Assembly: GCA_012845835.1 (NCBI GenBank)
Contig: JABAKD010000009.1
Coordinates: forward strand, 5,085,324 to 5,149,323
Source: Undaria pinnatifida
Lineage: Eukaryota; Sar; Phaeophyceae; Laminariales; Alariaceae
DNA: 64,000 bases
Direction: 5' to 3'
Below are positions 45,450-56,024 of this stretch, one piece after another; position 1 is the stretch's first letter, and each line of letters opens with the position of its first letter. The translations under genes were made by a program, and so were the position numbers. The notes beneath the pieces are model-generated. The model was not told the origin of the DNA, made no database searches, and saw nothing but the letters and a program-made list of their open reading frames with translations.

Positions 45450-45810
45450 TAATAAAAAAATAGAAATACACTCCAGCTGTGAGATTGAAGATTTCGTCGC
45501 GCCTCTTGCAAGCTGTGTGTGTCCTCATATCGCGCGTATCACTGGGTGCGTGTCCTCATCAAGAAGATAGGTCGACGACTCCGCTTGAAATTACAGTGTA
45601 GCTTGTACCAGGGTCGACAGGGTGATGTGAACCAACGTGTGCGCAGAAACTTTCAAACCCGTTTTTGAGGGGGACAAAACCTGACAGCTGTGGAAGGAAA
45701 TGCATCAGTTTATCAAGTATATCCTGTAAGTCGTATAACTGGGGTGAGGGGAGGACGGAGGTTTCATCGGCGAGGGGCCCGAGGCGGGGGGGCGGGGTTT
45801 CTGTGCGTGG
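45450..45810 (+). repeat. repeat Z, right arm of a long inverted repeat
   Basis: Opposite arm to 44480-44865, separated by about 585 bp that hold no recognisable gene. Arms are clearly diverged (roughly one difference in six to eight bases by eye). Confidence 0.8.
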
Positions 45811-46012
45811 AAACTATAAATCCCTTAAGGGGACATATCTGATGGTTGTGGAAGGAATGATATACTATTGTGAGGGGATATATCATCCATGATACACTAT
45901 ATTCAGTTGCCATTAGTCTACACATCGCGGGTGAAACTTCTAGCGTTTCAGCTGCTTTTACCACGAGTCATACTCCATTCGATCTTAGTCGTGAGATCAG
46001 ACCTAAATGTTT

Positions 46013-46312
46013 GCCGGTCACCCCGGTGGCGTATCAGGTTTTCCTCGAGCCTGGTATAGGTCAGTTTCGTGAGTTTGAGCCCCGCCGAGTACATACTCGT
46101 ATAAATTCGTTGGGACTTTTTCTTGTGCACAAATTGACTTGCGGAAAGCGCGAAAGCGTGAGTAGGCAACACTCGATGAAAAATCGACGAGCAGTGGGAC
46201 TGCTGAACCCTATGCGCGACAAAGGTTGAAGGCAAGCACCGGGGGGGAGAAGGGATGACACCTGTGACCACGGCTTGTCCAGAAGCTGGAAAGTAAAAGT
46301 GTGAGAAAAAAA
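46013..46312 (+). mobile_element. tRNA-derived SINE, plus copy
   Basis: Starts GCCGGTCACCCCGGTGGCGT, with A-box-like TGGCGTATCAGG and a decayed B-box GAGTTTGAGCCCC. The same body words as the copy at 40284-40598 follow (GCGGAAAGCGCG, GATGAAAAATCGACGA, GATGACACCTGTGACC), then a run of A. About 300 bp. Confidence 0.8.
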
Positions 46313-46314
46313 GG

Positions 46315-47400
46315 GCCATGTATCACCCTTAAATGCTATATCAGCGGGCTATGTCACGCCTTGGTTTTTCAACCGTGAGATCGCATCCAAAGATGGGTTA
46401 TATCACTTATTCACATTACTTAAGCAGGCAATATAATGCATAATATTCTATATCACTACTCTACATGACGGATGATGTCCCTATCATATATCACCGCCCC
46501 ATTCACGATACGTCATACTACGTTCAATATCAGCGGTGAGATCATCACTATAGCTGGGCTATATCGCCCTTGATATATTTTATCAGCGGCCTGTACTAAC
46601 TCACGACCGCAGGCCTGGTGGTATCAGCTCAAAAGGCTTTCCCTCGTATGTTCGGAATGCGTTTGTCCACAATGCAATAGTTTGTTCGTTATCACACGGG
46701 GAAGTTCAATGCCATCGGCCACGCACCTTCCCGTCCATCTCTCAAAATTTCGCAAGAAACGCCAACAGCGTCAGTGGAACTCCCTGAAAATTTGTATCCA
46801 ACCATTCTATGCACGGTAAAAGTGCCCAAGGATACTACCACACAGCGATACAGCACCCTCCAAAAGCCCCTCTCGGGCTGCCAACCACAAGTTGGCTCAG
46901 GCCGGGTAACTTTGACAAATATTGCTCTCCGTACGTTGAGCAATGGTCAAGCCCAACAAATCGTGGTCAGTTTCTTAAGATCCACCACGTTAGCTGACCG
47001 TAACGAGTGACTGTTCAGCCGCCGGGTCATCACCATTGCACCGTCAAGCACACCACGCACCACTAATCACACCTCCAATTGCGCATGCATTTTGCTGAAA
47101 CCCAGACCAAACATGGAAGAACGTGCATGCATATAATAGCCACCAGTACAGCGGCAGCATTAACGGCGGACATTCTCTGTCCACACACAGTCTCGGCGAT
47201 GAACCAGCAGCTGTGGCTGCAGTAGACACTATCAGCACCCTCCTCAGAAACTGCACGTAAGAAAAACTAGAAATCCAAAATTCAGAAAAAGCAGAAAATC
47301 AGAAACGGGGAATCCGGGACTCATCTCAAACCACAATATCATGACAAACGCAGCCCATACCGTTGCAAGAGCGCCCCCGTCTGCCCCGCTTTCAGCCGCA
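46315..47400. other. no gene seen
   Basis: Several diverged copies of a GGTGAGATCATC...GGGCTATATC word lie between 46340 and 46600 (one more near 45400). 46700-47260 has short frames on both strands without recognised domains. Confidence 0.5.
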
Positions 47401-47429
47401 GTGCCTTGAGCTCGTTTCACACCACGGCC

Positions 47430-47672
47430 GGTGCGTCATGGAACACGCGCGATACCGGCTCCCAGGTTCTCTCCGCCTTCTCAGGCCCCCTTGACGACGA
47501 ACTTGTCACCGCTTGCAGCCCGCTTGATAGCCGACACGCTCCGGATGAGGTAGCCGCCCTGGTTTTTCAATTGCTGGGTAACCTTGAGGAGCTCGCCGGT
47601 GATCTCGAGCTGGTCATCGGCGTAAAGCCGCATTCTCGCCACGTGGACGCAACGGAGTTTGCCTGTGACCAA
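47430..47672 (-). pseudogene. Gypsy integrase C-terminus with chromodomain-like tail
   Basis: VTGKLRCVHVARMRLYADDQ is the strand-and-turn module ending chromovirus integrases. It is followed by a diverged GGYLIRSVSAIKR...DKFVVKG stretch where a chromodomain would read Y-V-E-x-I-L and F-L-V-K-W-x-G. The chromodomain call is tentative. Confidence 0.45.
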
Positions 47673-47754
47673 GTGCTAAACCGCATACACGTGCTATTAC
47701 ACGTCATTGGCAACACTCCACGGTCCGGTCTAAGTGCTCATGCGCTTGCGGCGC

Positions 47755-48639
47755 TTACCCAGCCTGGACACTCGAGCCACCATAACGTACTCGTCTACCG
47801 TGAAATGCGGCAGAGTCCTGCTGCAACTGCTGGGCGCTCGGTGGGGACGACAATCGGCGTTGACGCTTTGTAGCACCCCTGCCAGGAGCCCCTCTTGGGT
47901 GTCCACCAGAGAAACCACCAGCTATTGGAACCTGGTTTTTAGTTAGAGGCCGTACGCAGCTCACGCGCGATAATTGCGTGGTAAGGGGTCGTTTACAGCC
48001 TTTTCCGCCACACCATGCCCATTGCTCGGCCAGTAGCACCACGCCCGACTTGCTAAGCGGCCGCCCCTTCGCGTTTAGAATCGTTTTAGCTCCGTAGATC
48101 ACTTCGCGCATCATGCGCTCGACAGTCCTGTTGGTCAACGAGCTGTTGGCCACTGAGAGCTGATGCTCAGCACCTAGTGCCTTCGCCAGTTTGCGCATTA
48201 CGCGTTTGCAGAAATGGGTGGCGTTGTCGCTCAAGCATGTGGTTGGCGGCCCGAACGTGGTACATCAGCGAACAAGCTCTTCAACTGTGCCGTTCGCCGT
48301 GCACACTCTCGACGGTAGCAGCCATGTGCATCCACTCAAGTCCTCGAGAATGACCACCACGTGCTGAAATCGATCGGCAGCGTCAAGTCAGGCATCCACC
48401 ACGCTCTCCCCCATGTAAAGAAAATCACAATGCACAACTGAGTTCGACTCTCGTCCATGAGGGATCTTCACCAGCGTACGTAACACGAGCGCCCCCGCCT
48501 TGGTGTCCGAACGGTACGAGCAAAGCCCAGTCGTGTCCCGCACGTCATCAGCCATGCCCTCCCATACGCAGTGCTGCTGAAGCCGAGTCATCTTTGCATC
48601 GACTCCGCAGTGTTCGGCCCCCTCCAGGTGAACACACAC
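47755..48639 (-). pseudogene. Gypsy integrase remnant
   Basis: The N-terminal zinc-binding part (48639-48388) keeps RLQQHCVWEGMADDVR and the first acidic residue in VVHCDFLYMGES, but its CxxC is reduced to one cysteine. After a broken stretch, 48234-47755 gives SDNATHFCKRVMRKLAKALG and NRTVERMMREV, holding the second and third catalytic residues. Confidence 0.8.
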
Positions 48640-48963
48640 CAGCAGTAGTTTTCTTCGGAGAGTCGACCCCGGCTGGCACCCAGATCACGATGTGGTCATG
48701 GTACTCCACCGGTGTAACTCTTCTGGATTCTAGCGAAGCCATTCCCAACGCCGTATCGAGGGTGGGCCTGTCCCTCGCAGCGGCCGCCTGCACTCCGCGC
48801 ACAACCTCTCTGGTCGGAAACTTGTCGCTCTCAGCGAAGATGACCCCCGCGTGCTAAGGTTCGCGTGCACGCCCACCGGACCCCCCGGCCGCGTCACTCA
48901 ACGCAACAGCAGGTCCACCCAGCAGTTCTCGTCGCCAGGGATGTGCTCCATAGTGTACGGGAA

Positions 48964-49305
48964 CTATCCAAGAAACACGTGCCATCCCTGCAGACGTTGT
49001 GCCACCGCCTTGGATGTGGGCGCTCCGTTCGCGCTAAAAATATACGCGAGGTTCCGATGGTCACGGTGAATCGCCACACCACCATAAAGCAGGTATGACA
49101 GCCGCTTGAACGTGCTAACGATCCCGAAGCCATCCTTGTCCACAGTTGCCCATCGCTCCTGCGAACCCCTGAAAGGCCGATTTAGAAATCCCAGCGGCTC
49201 ATGGGACACGTCTTCGATTGCAACACTTCCCCTCAAATCGACCGTCGGAACATGGGCGATGCAGCTCCCCCAAAACGAGTTACTCGCATCATTGAACATC
49301 ACCAC
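48964..49305 (-). pseudogene. Gypsy RNase H remnant
   Basis: A 113-codon frame with the first catalytic aspartate in FNDASNSFWG and the HRDHRNLAYIF motif (Asp before His, as in TDHKNL). The glutamate usually found in the middle motif reads DKDGFGIV here. Confidence 0.8.
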
Positions 49306-49639
49306 AGGAAATCCTGGCTATAGATTATTCAAAGGCACCGCTTCGCTCACCCGTAGTCGCACAGCATCCCACGCGGCCGCACGCTCATCCGTCCACTCAT
49401 TGCTGCCCATAGCACGGCGCGCCGCCACGCGCTTGGTGCGCCGTGTGTTGCACAGGCACTAATCGAGCAGGCCCTGCAACGGCGTCTCCACCCCCACGAG
49501 CTCAGACAGAGACGACCGCATCCAATCGATGGATTGAAAGAACTGCATGCACTCGCTGGCGGTTTCCGGTCGACGCAACTTACGCAGTCCCTGGGTGCGC
49601 TTGGGGTCGTGGCTCATCGCCTGTCCCTATAATATTTTC

Positions 49640-50170
49640 CCGAAGCACTTCATTTCCTCTCGGACGAAACGGCGTTGTCGGCGGCAGAAAGAAGACCACG
49701 CTCCAGCACGCGATCCAAAATCGCCAACAACCACTTCAAAAGAATTTCAGGTGTTTCCCCCAGATCGCGATGCCATCCACTCACACTAATCATACCTTCT
49801 CATCGATATACCCCTCCAAGACATCACCCATCGTCGCCTGGAAATACCGGCAGCATTCAGCACCCCCGGAATAACACGTCGCGGCTTGAACAACCCCTCC
49901 AAAGTGACCATGGTGAACATCTCCTGGGCATCCTCACTCAGCGGCACCTGCCAGTAGCCTTACAGTATACCCAGCGTGCACCATGTGGGAGCACCAGCGA
50001 ACAGAGACGCTTTGTTTTCCAGGTTGGCACGGGCATAGCTGCCCGTGCGATTGTGTCGTTGACCGCCCGATGGTCCGTAACCATGCGATAAGAGTTGGAT
50101 CCCTTAGGAATCGCCGTCGTCACGCTTCCGCAGATCGCCTGCGGGTTTCAAAACACCTTTCCGGTTGTGT
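49640..50170 (-). pseudogene. Gypsy reverse transcriptase remnant
   Basis: Opens with AIPKGSNSYRMVTDHRAVND, the RT finger motif, and continues in shifted frames to a FQATMGDVLEGYIDEKV segment. At the YxDD position the sequence gives VDG flanked by two in-frame stops, so the catalytic site is lost. An upstream linker frame (50199-50417) has the HLDVFRRAL region usual before Gypsy RT. Confidence 0.75.
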
Positions 50171-50624
50171 TCAAGTTGTCCATCATGTGCTCCTGCAGTC
50201 ATGCCGCCATTACTGGCGGAGATTCACGCGATTTCGCCAGCACCGCCCTTGCACCTGGTCGAAGCCGCACCGCCATGGACTCCACGCGCGCAGGTGGGTC
50301 GCCCAACAATGCCCGGCGGAACACGTCAAGGTGCGTGCGAAAACCGATATTACGCAGCATCTTGGCATATTCTGGCGGTAATTCAAGATCAACAGTGTCA
50401 CCGACCGCCGTCTCCAACGCACCTACACGATCGAGCGTCTACACCTCGGAATTCTGGAACATCATGGGTATTTGAGATAGCGGCGTCAGTGTGACCTCAT
50501 CGTCAACTTCACCTGGCGCGTCACAGCCCGGCCTTATCGCCGTGACAGACATTACCGTCCGCACCACAGCACCAGCGTTGGGCTCGTCCACAGCACGAGC
50601 TGTAAGCTCCAAGCCAGCGCCATC

Positions 50625-51020
50625 TTAACACCCGCATGCCTTCGATACAGATTCCTTGAGCTGCGCCATGACGTCGATGTCGAGCTTGTCTTTCAGCGTC
50701 TTCTGCCCGATGGTAACCGCATTGCCTCCCGCAGGGAGTACGATAAACGGCATGGAAAACCGGACCGGTCTCCGTGGTGCTTTGGTCGTTAAGTGGAGAG
50801 GACACGATGGCGTCTCATTATCACATTCCTGCCCCAACGACGTGACCACAAGCGCATTCCCAATAAACACCTGCGTTAACGCGATGTGGGTCATCTCCGG
50901 CTGTCCCCGCAGGACCTCTACCAGCTCCTCCGACATTGCTGTACTGCCTGATCCAGAACCCATGAGTACCTTGAACTCAGTAGTCGCGGAAACATCCGGA
51001 ACTGCAAGACGCCCTGTCAC
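50625..51020 (-). pseudogene. Gypsy aspartic protease, inactive motif
   Basis: A 131-codon frame with VLMGSGSGSTAMSEELVEVL where retropepsins have a D-S/T-G core. The aspartate position reads glycine, so it should be inactive. Downstream residues (LVVTSLGQ, then FIVLPAGGNAVTIGQKTLK) follow the retropepsin fold. Confidence 0.6.
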
Positions 51021-51869
51021 ATGCTACGTCAGGGCCTCCAAGTGTGGTTCGGTCTCCACCGTATCCATGCTCGTGTCACCACGTCCGCCAGGCTGTAAAA
51101 CCGAGACTCGTGCGTTTGAAATGATGATGAAATTACCACGTCACTGCTGCCACGCAGGTGCCGGCAGCTGCACGGGAACGGAGTGACACCCTGCCGCTGC
51201 ATTCTGTGACCCAGAGCTCTGGGAAACCTAGTGCTGCACCGTCCCGGTAAACCCGTTGTTCGCACTATTTTTGACGAGTGCTACGATAGTCGAGAGGTAG
51301 CATTTTTGGCGTGAACGTTTGCTGGATGAGGGGTTCATTTACCCACCTTAACCCAACCAACGTCGGAATTCCGTTCTGGTTTCGCGAGTATATTTCGCTC
51401 CCTAGGCTATGGTTTAACGAGTCTCATCGGATTGCGCTTTCACTTTGGGTGGGGTGTAAAATTCCTCAAGAAACAGCCTTCAGAAGGCAAATGATGAAAT
51501 GTTACCGTAGCATGTGGTGTATACTAATCGTTCAAGACACTAATTAATGACCGTATTTCGACGGAAACGATGCCGTAGACGGGGCAGATGAACATACGTT
51601 GCGCGATGACCGCGTAAGGTGGAGCACGGGCGGCATGTTGATTGGAGCGATGCTAACCCGCGGAAGTAGGAACACAAGGGGAGGGAGAGGACCGATGCAC
51701 AGGCTTCCTTTTTCGTAGGTTTCTCGTGCTTTTCTTCTACTCTCCGGGAATGGTTTGTGAGTAATCAACGCGGACTTCGCTCATGCCGCACATGCAACAT
51801 TGTCGGGGATGGCGAACAAAATAACACGAATTGGCCAAATATGCGGCGATTACCACTGTCTTCCCACAG

Positions 51870-52145
51870 GTGGTATACGGGTGGGTTTGCCCACAGGTGG
51901 TATACGTTTGGGTTTTTCCTCCTCCGTACTCATAGAAGGGCTCACCTCTTGCCACGGCGATATTGCTGAAGATGTGGAGATGAGACACGCCTTAGTAATA
52001 ATACCTCACCGTGTTTGATGGTAACGATGCTGCAGATATTTAAGAGTTGATACTCGTCTTAGTACTATTACCTTACCTCTTTCCATGGTAACAACGCTGA
52101 CGCTGCGGGGGTGATACACGTCTTGGTAATAGTATGGTTTGGGTG
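51870..52145 (+). repeat. short tandem repeats (21-bp x2, ~75-bp x3)
   Basis: CACAGGTGGTATACG occurs twice at 51865-51915. Then three diverged ~75-bp units with GTAATAATACCTCACC, TGGTAACGATGCTG and CACGTCTTGGTAATAG words run to 52140. Confidence 0.65.
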
Positions 52146-52924
52146 TTCTACGTGACCGGGCGTGGGTTCAACACTGGGCAACAACAACCAGCTATACTCG
52201 TGCGGGAGTAGATGGGCATATCTACCAATGACAACGTGTTAGGGAGACTCTTTTTGTTGTGGTCGTTTCTTCTGATTGCATATTCTGGCGAGATAAGATA
52301 TAAGGGAATAACTTGAAGATAAGAACAAAAAATCCATTTAGGGAAAAATCGTAAAATTACTTTGAATCCTAGATGCATGCTACGGCAGTGCGGACCAGGT
52401 AAAGTGCTCTCTACCCGGCCTCTCTACCCCGCCCATGACTTCATTTTTTTCAATAAACCGACTGCAAGCTACAAGAGCCACGCTAGGGACGGGGTACCCC
52501 TTGTTTACTACTTGATTTGAGCCACTCGCGCGAGTGATTCTGTACCTCACCGACGAAAGGTCTACTCTGTACCTCACCGACGAAAGACCTTGCAGTGACC
52601 TTGGTTTTTACGAAGGACTGCCGCGCGAGCTGCTAGTCAAAGGAGACCAATCCACAAAGCAGGGTCATCGGCCGAGAAACTGCCGCTAACAGGACAAACT
52701 TCATAACAATGGACAAGCACCCAGTGCGAGTACGACGTCCACATTGCGTGGTCATGTTGCCATTCGTTTCTCCAGGTTTGTAAGCACATTGCTCGTTCTA
52801 ACTTGGACGATATCTGCTATCTGCGCAGACACGTTTCCACATGAGGATCATTTAGAGATGTATTGTTTGCATAGGCGGCTCGACCTACTGATGTGTGCGA
52901 TCTCGGCCAAGACGATCATACGAT

Positions 52925-53095
52925 ATATTATAAAAAATGAAAATACACTCCAGCTGTGAGATCGAAGATTTCGTCGAAACTCATCTTTGCAAGCTGTGTG
53001 TGATACTCCGATCGCGCGCATTACGAGTTGTGTGTCCTCATTAAGGATATAGGTCGGCGACTCCCCTTACAACTACAGTGTAGCTATCAGGTATA
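52925..53095 (+). repeat. repeat Z, solo copy
   Basis: TATAAAAAATGAAAATACAC, TCCAGCTGTGAGATCGAAGA, ACTCATCTTTGCAAGCTGTG and CTACAGTGTAGCTATC. Corresponds to the inner ~165 bp of the arms at 44.8 and 45.5 kb. Confidence 0.8.
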
Positions 53096-53399
53096 TATCT
53101 GGCATTTGAATACTAGCATGTGTACGACACATATTTACTTTGAATGAAGACGTTCAATTTGATAATTCGCCCTCTGGTACTGTCCAGCTCAATGTCAATC
53201 CCTCATTGGCATATCCAGAATAAATATTACCGAACCACTGTGAAGGATGAGCTACACGATGTAGAAAAAATATCTTGCCGGCTCGCTGGTGCAGCTGGCC
53301 TACAATAGTACAGACGTAGGTTTGGCGGATCACCTAGATTAGGGCTCGAATTCGAGAACGTAGCCGGAAACATAAAAAAGCTTGATGTTTTGGTTGGTA

Positions 53400-53490
53400 T
53401 ATGTATGGCTTCCGTCAATCTCCAGAGGGAACGGTTTTGACTCATAGCTTCCGACAAACTCCAGAGGAAGCCATTTTGACTCAAAAACCC
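53400..53490 (+). repeat. two-copy ~45-bp tandem repeat
   Basis: GGCTTCCGTCAATCTCCAGA and TAGCTTCCGACAAACTCCAG, each followed by a TTTTGACTCA end. Confidence 0.75.
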
Positions 53491-53499
53491 CCCATTATA

Positions 53500-55255
53500 A
53501 GAAGTATGAGTCACCCCACGGTAGAGGTTGCACGTTTTGGACCAATTATTGCACGGTTCTGACCGATTGAGCTCCTCAAATATGGAACTATCGGTTAGTA
53601 TGAAAAATTACGAGTACCTTTGTTTTAGTAGTAGCGCATATGAAAGTTGGTCGGGTTGCGCGAAGGAACGTCTTCGGAAAACTCATTATTCTGGTGAGAT
53701 GCTGAGCTCCTCATGCTAGGAGTTCGGAAACGTCTGATTAAATGCTAGTGTGGGATGACTCATGCGCTATGTGTGAGCGGCCTTTTACAGCAAAAGCACC
53801 CTCACCTCACGAGTGTCGTTCGGTTCTTGCGGAGGCCAAAATACTGTGGTTGTGGTATTGGTCATGGTCTATTCCCCCGACCCCAAACAAAGTTCGACTT
53901 CCAAAATCGGTTTTTTTTTGTTTTTTTTTTCTCGCAAACGGTCGAGCGCAACACACACCTCAACACCTGCGACCCTGAACTTCGCAGGGGCCCGGGCCGG
54001 CATAGCTGCTCATCCAGCTTAGTGGATCTACCTAGTTCAAGAGCAGAGATAATCAAAAGTGAGTTGTTGTACCATATTCGGTGACGTTCCCTGATATCTT
54101 GCGTCTCGATTACACGTTAGGGTTCAAGTATGAATATGCATGCCCCTACGCGCCTCGTACAAATGATATATACACCTGCATGTTTGGTTTTACTCTGTCT
54201 CGTCGCACCTTTTATTTCACATTTAAATGCGAGAGCTGTACGTAACCAGGCTTACCAAACCTAGCGTATACAAAAGTAGGCAACTCGAGGGTATGCCAGG
54301 ATGTCCCAAGTCACCACAGCTTCAAAAATCGACCAAGAGGGCTCCAACGCCAGTTTCGGTCGGACTGGGCTTGGTTGGATATCAAACAGAAAGATGTTCA
54401 GCGCCCGCAGTTTTCTAACTGGTCAATGGTTTATGCTGAGTTTGTTTTATTGGCGGAGTAGTGTCTGTGCTCGCCAAGACAACCCAAGTCGTCCCGAGCG
54501 AACGAGTACAGCGCTCGTAGCAAGAATTCATTATCGCATCACCATCACGCCTGTCTAGGTACTCGTACCTCGCACGGGCGATACATGATCCGGGAGTGAG
54601 TCGAGGTGGCGACCTGTTCCATTCGCAACGGGTCGAGGTCTGCAGGACTCCGATCGGACGCCGTTTCTATAACGCGCTGGCGAGGTGCATAACTTCGCGC
54701 CAAATATCCAACACTCCATTGAGCAGTCGGGTGTATGTTTCGCGTGCATATATCCGTAACATCAGCCCACTCTGGATCCATCTCACGATAGGGGTGCGGA
54801 ACAAGTTCCTGAGCTCCCAACATGAGAAACACAATATCTCACCCAAAACATAACTTCGAAGGCATTCGTTCGCCCAACCCGACCAAGCGTCCATGCCCTA
54901 GTCCTAACACAAATTATACTCGTAAAAGTATTAGATTAACCGGTGGTTCCTCACCTGAGGAGCTAAACCGGCAAGGTATACCTTTTTTAGGCTAAAAATG
55001 TGTACCCCATACCGTAGGATGGCTCTCTGAAAGTCCGCGCATATTTGCAAATACTGTAATTCCCAGGGAAAGGCTATATCCTAGCCGAGGCATCGGATGA
55101 TTAAATCTAAATCCGGATCTTCGCAACTCCCCCCCCCACGCCTCTTGTTTTGATGTACAAGAAGACTGGTAATCGTAAATGACGGTGCTAACAGATAACC
55201 AGCTGCATGCAGCATACCCTTAAAGACCAAAGCATTCGAAAAAAAAATGCAGACG
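53500..55255. other. no gene seen
   Basis: Two overlapping minus frames at 54545-54894 (up to 95 codons) read protein-like stretches such as DPEWADVTDI but match no family I know. T-runs lie at 53913-53932. Confidence 0.45.
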
Positions 55256-55260
55256 ACGTG

Positions 55261-55698
55261 TGTTATGGAAATGTTGGCACATAGCCATTATGATTCAATG
55301 TTCAGTAGCACTGCTCTTGTGTGCCGTAGATCTCATATGTGTCGGTTCGAGTGTAACGTACTTACGTGTGCGGAGGAATTACTTCCGTAGGATTCTCCGC
55401 TTGATATCCAGGTAGCTCACTCTCGCGTGTGGCTCTCTCTTGTCGATCTTTCCGGATCATAGCTGTCCTGGTCATCTCTGGGAAGCAGCCGTCGTCTGGG
55501 CTCCTGCAACTCTGTGGTTTATATCTGTGTGTATTGGCCAAACTAACCGCCACTGTTGTACTGTTCAACATCTTCTCTACATCTCGGAAGCACTCCGTCT
55601 TCCACGATATCCTCTCGCACCGTGCCATTACCTCGACTAACGTCGACGGCACAGCCTCTCAACCCACCGTGCCAGGGTATCACACATTATCCATGACA
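55261..55698 (+). repeat. Copia 5' LTR
   Basis: Starts TGTTATGGAAATGTTGGCAC and ends CCATGACA. 438 bp, the same length as the 3' LTR. No primer-binding site can be recognised after it, because the inverted scraps begin within about ten bases. Confidence 0.95.
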
Positions 55699-55705
55699 GA
55701 TGATG

Positions 55706-56013
55706 AGCTTCGAAATATCTACAAGAGAGAGCCACACGAGAGAGTGAGCTACCAGGATATGCTCCCGCCTATTGGTATGGACCTTTTCGTGCACGAACGC
55801 CCGGGGCCCGATCACCCGGAGATGGCCGAGATAGGCATCCTTGTCGTAGAGCATCTTGTACGATCTCCAGTTCTGCTGCTGCGTTCCACTGGGCGGCTTC
55901 GGGCGTAGCCCGCGCTTCCTTGATTGTCCGTGGAACGTTCGGTTGCGCTGTGCCCCCAGCGTACGCGTATTCCGTGAAGCCGAATGTGCTGTCCCTGTGG
56001 GCGACGTCGGGAA
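55706..56013 (-). other. inverted patchwork replacing Copia gag-protease
   Basis: Three pieces, each reverse-complemented. About 55706-55762 matches LTR positions near 55405-55460. 55768-55861 matches integrase near 56447-56540. 55871-56013 matches the start of RT near 57362-57508. Along the plus strand they run LTR', IN', RT', not the order a single inversion would give. Confidence 0.85.
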
Positions 56014-56024
56014 ACTCCCCCTTC

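Larger units (their letters stand above)
47430..51020 (-). pseudogene. Ty3/Gypsy retrotransposon relic (protease-RT-RNase H-integrase-chromodomain-like)
   Basis: Read on the minus strand, the domains fall in Gypsy order: protease (51020-50625), RT (about 50170-49640), RNase H (49305-48964), zinc-binding/integrase (48639-47755) and a chromodomain-like tail (47672-47430). Many stops and frameshifts break it. No LTR pair, primer-binding site or target duplication was found around it, so its ends are unknown. Gag is not recognised; 51029-51265 has a short frame without a clear zinc knuckle. Confidence 0.85.

Noticed and set aside
47406-47873. 155-codon plus frame
   Set aside because: Antisense shadow of the Gypsy integrase C-terminus, which has recognisable motifs on the minus strand.
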